From positions 1,184,834,357 to 1,184,898,356 of the forward strand of contig OY728152.1 of the NCBI GenBank assembly GCA_963277665.1: 64,000 bases of DNA, in the 5' to 3' direction. This DNA is from Viscum album. Lineage: Eukaryota; Streptophyta; Magnoliopsida; Santalales; Viscaceae. Positions within the stretch are counted from its first letter, which is position 1. Each line of letters starts with the position of its first letter. Positions 63,574 to 64,000 of the stretch are shown here, piece after piece. A program made the translations under genes and the position numbers. A model generated the notes under the pieces. It searched no databases and was not told where the DNA came from. It saw nothing but the letters and a program-made list of their open reading frames with translations.

Positions 63574-64000
63574 CTATTTAGTAGAAACTAGTTTTATTAT
63601 ATTAAGCAGTATGATATATGCAGTATAAGTCCATTTTAGGAACCATATATGATTAATCTCACTATAGATGGACTTATTCATTTTTTGATAACATTTCTAA
63701 CATTTTGTTTGAGACTGATGGAATGGCCCATCATTCTATCACATGATCTGCTAACACATCACGAATGAAAAATTCAACTTCATTTCTTTAAGAGATGAAG
63801 TGGAAATTGTCCAAAGAACGACAAATGGTGAGACTATACCAAAACCACGAAAGTATTTCTTCTAATTCCAATTTCATCAACTTTAGGGAAATGATCTTGA
63901 AAACCAAAAATGTTGTCCTAGTTCTCTTATATCTGATGAATCAGATGGTACCTTAGATCATCACAAATTTATGGCTTTGTGATTGTTGGCTTTTCCATAG
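63574..64000. other. Unassigned DNA at the window end
   Basis: Presumably further element C body. I see no RT or other motif on either strand, and no terminal repeat of the tRNA-like unit beyond a loose TTTAG...GAAA similarity on both of its sides. Confidence 0.35.

Larger units (their letters stand above)
56800..64000 (+). mobile_element. Element C: Ty3/gypsy element with very long LTR (partial)
   Basis: 5' LTR 56,800-61,526, primer site 61,529, gag from 61,766; pol and the 3' LTR should lie beyond the window. Base preservation is between B and A. The LTR family is the same as C2, and the gag lineage the same as A. After about 62,960 I no longer recognise the expected protease-RT sequence. 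The element body is interrupted near 63,460 by a tRNA-like segment. Confidence 0.85.

Noticed and set aside
1..64000. CRISPR arrays, bacterial operons, riboswitches, telomeric or rRNA arrays
   Set aside because: No regular repeat-spacer pattern, no ribosome-binding-site-led gene clusters, no rRNA sequence and no telomere-type repeat runs were seen; the content is eukaryotic retrotransposon DNA.

Overview
The window looks like intergenic DNA from a flowering plant with a large, repeat-filled genome. I found no host protein gene. Everything I could identify belongs to Ty3/gypsy (Metaviridae-type) LTR retrotransposons at very different stages of decay. The plant assignment rests on three things: the gag, protease, reverse transcriptase (RT), RNase H, integrase (INT) and, in one element, chromodomain order of the pol remnants; LTRs beginning TGTAAY...; and primer-binding sites resembling the initiator-Met-tRNA site used by plant elements. 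The species cannot be told.

Layout, left to right. (1) Element C2, minus strand: gag remnant at 1-1,073, primer site near 1,306-1,320, then a long 5' LTR (1,323-2,162 and 13,548-17,987) split by element A. (2) Element A, plus strand, 2,163-13,547: two LTRs of about 3.3 kb around badly decayed gag-pol. (3) A tandem duplication: 8,563-18,617 (end of A's RNase H, its integrase, its 3' LTR, and the right part of the C2 LTR) is repeated at 18,618-28,621. (4) 28,622-32,400 holds very AT-rich DNA that I cannot assign. (5) Element D, minus strand: 3' LTR start at 33,986 and decayed pol to about 36,900, with its 5' half unresolved. (6) E, an unidentified sequence present as two direct copies, 39,060-41,100 and 54,780-56,799. 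(7) Element B, minus strand, 42,106-52,579: the best preserved element, with both LTRs, a chromodomain and a nearly readable pol, inserted into E. (8) Element C, plus strand, from 56,800 to beyond the window: a 4.7-kb 5' LTR, primer site and gag. A compact tRNA-like segment (63,460-63,573, minus strand) lies inside its body.

The parts tell a history rather than a pathway. C2 came first, A landed in its LTR, and part of the nest was then duplicated in tandem. Separately, B landed in E, and C landed at the end of the right E copy. Base composition follows apparent age: A, C2 and D are extremely AT-rich and full of stops, while B and parts of C keep more G+C and longer reading frames. This is what long-term loss of methylated cytosine would produce.

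The most interesting signals are four: the tRNA-like unit with polymerase III-type boxes, closing stem and T-run; three roughly 190-bp repeats built around GCGTACGTACG in the C LTR, still traceable in both decayed C2 LTR copies; good splice-site consensus sequences in the C LTR leader; and the 10-kb tandem duplication. All alignments were made by eye.
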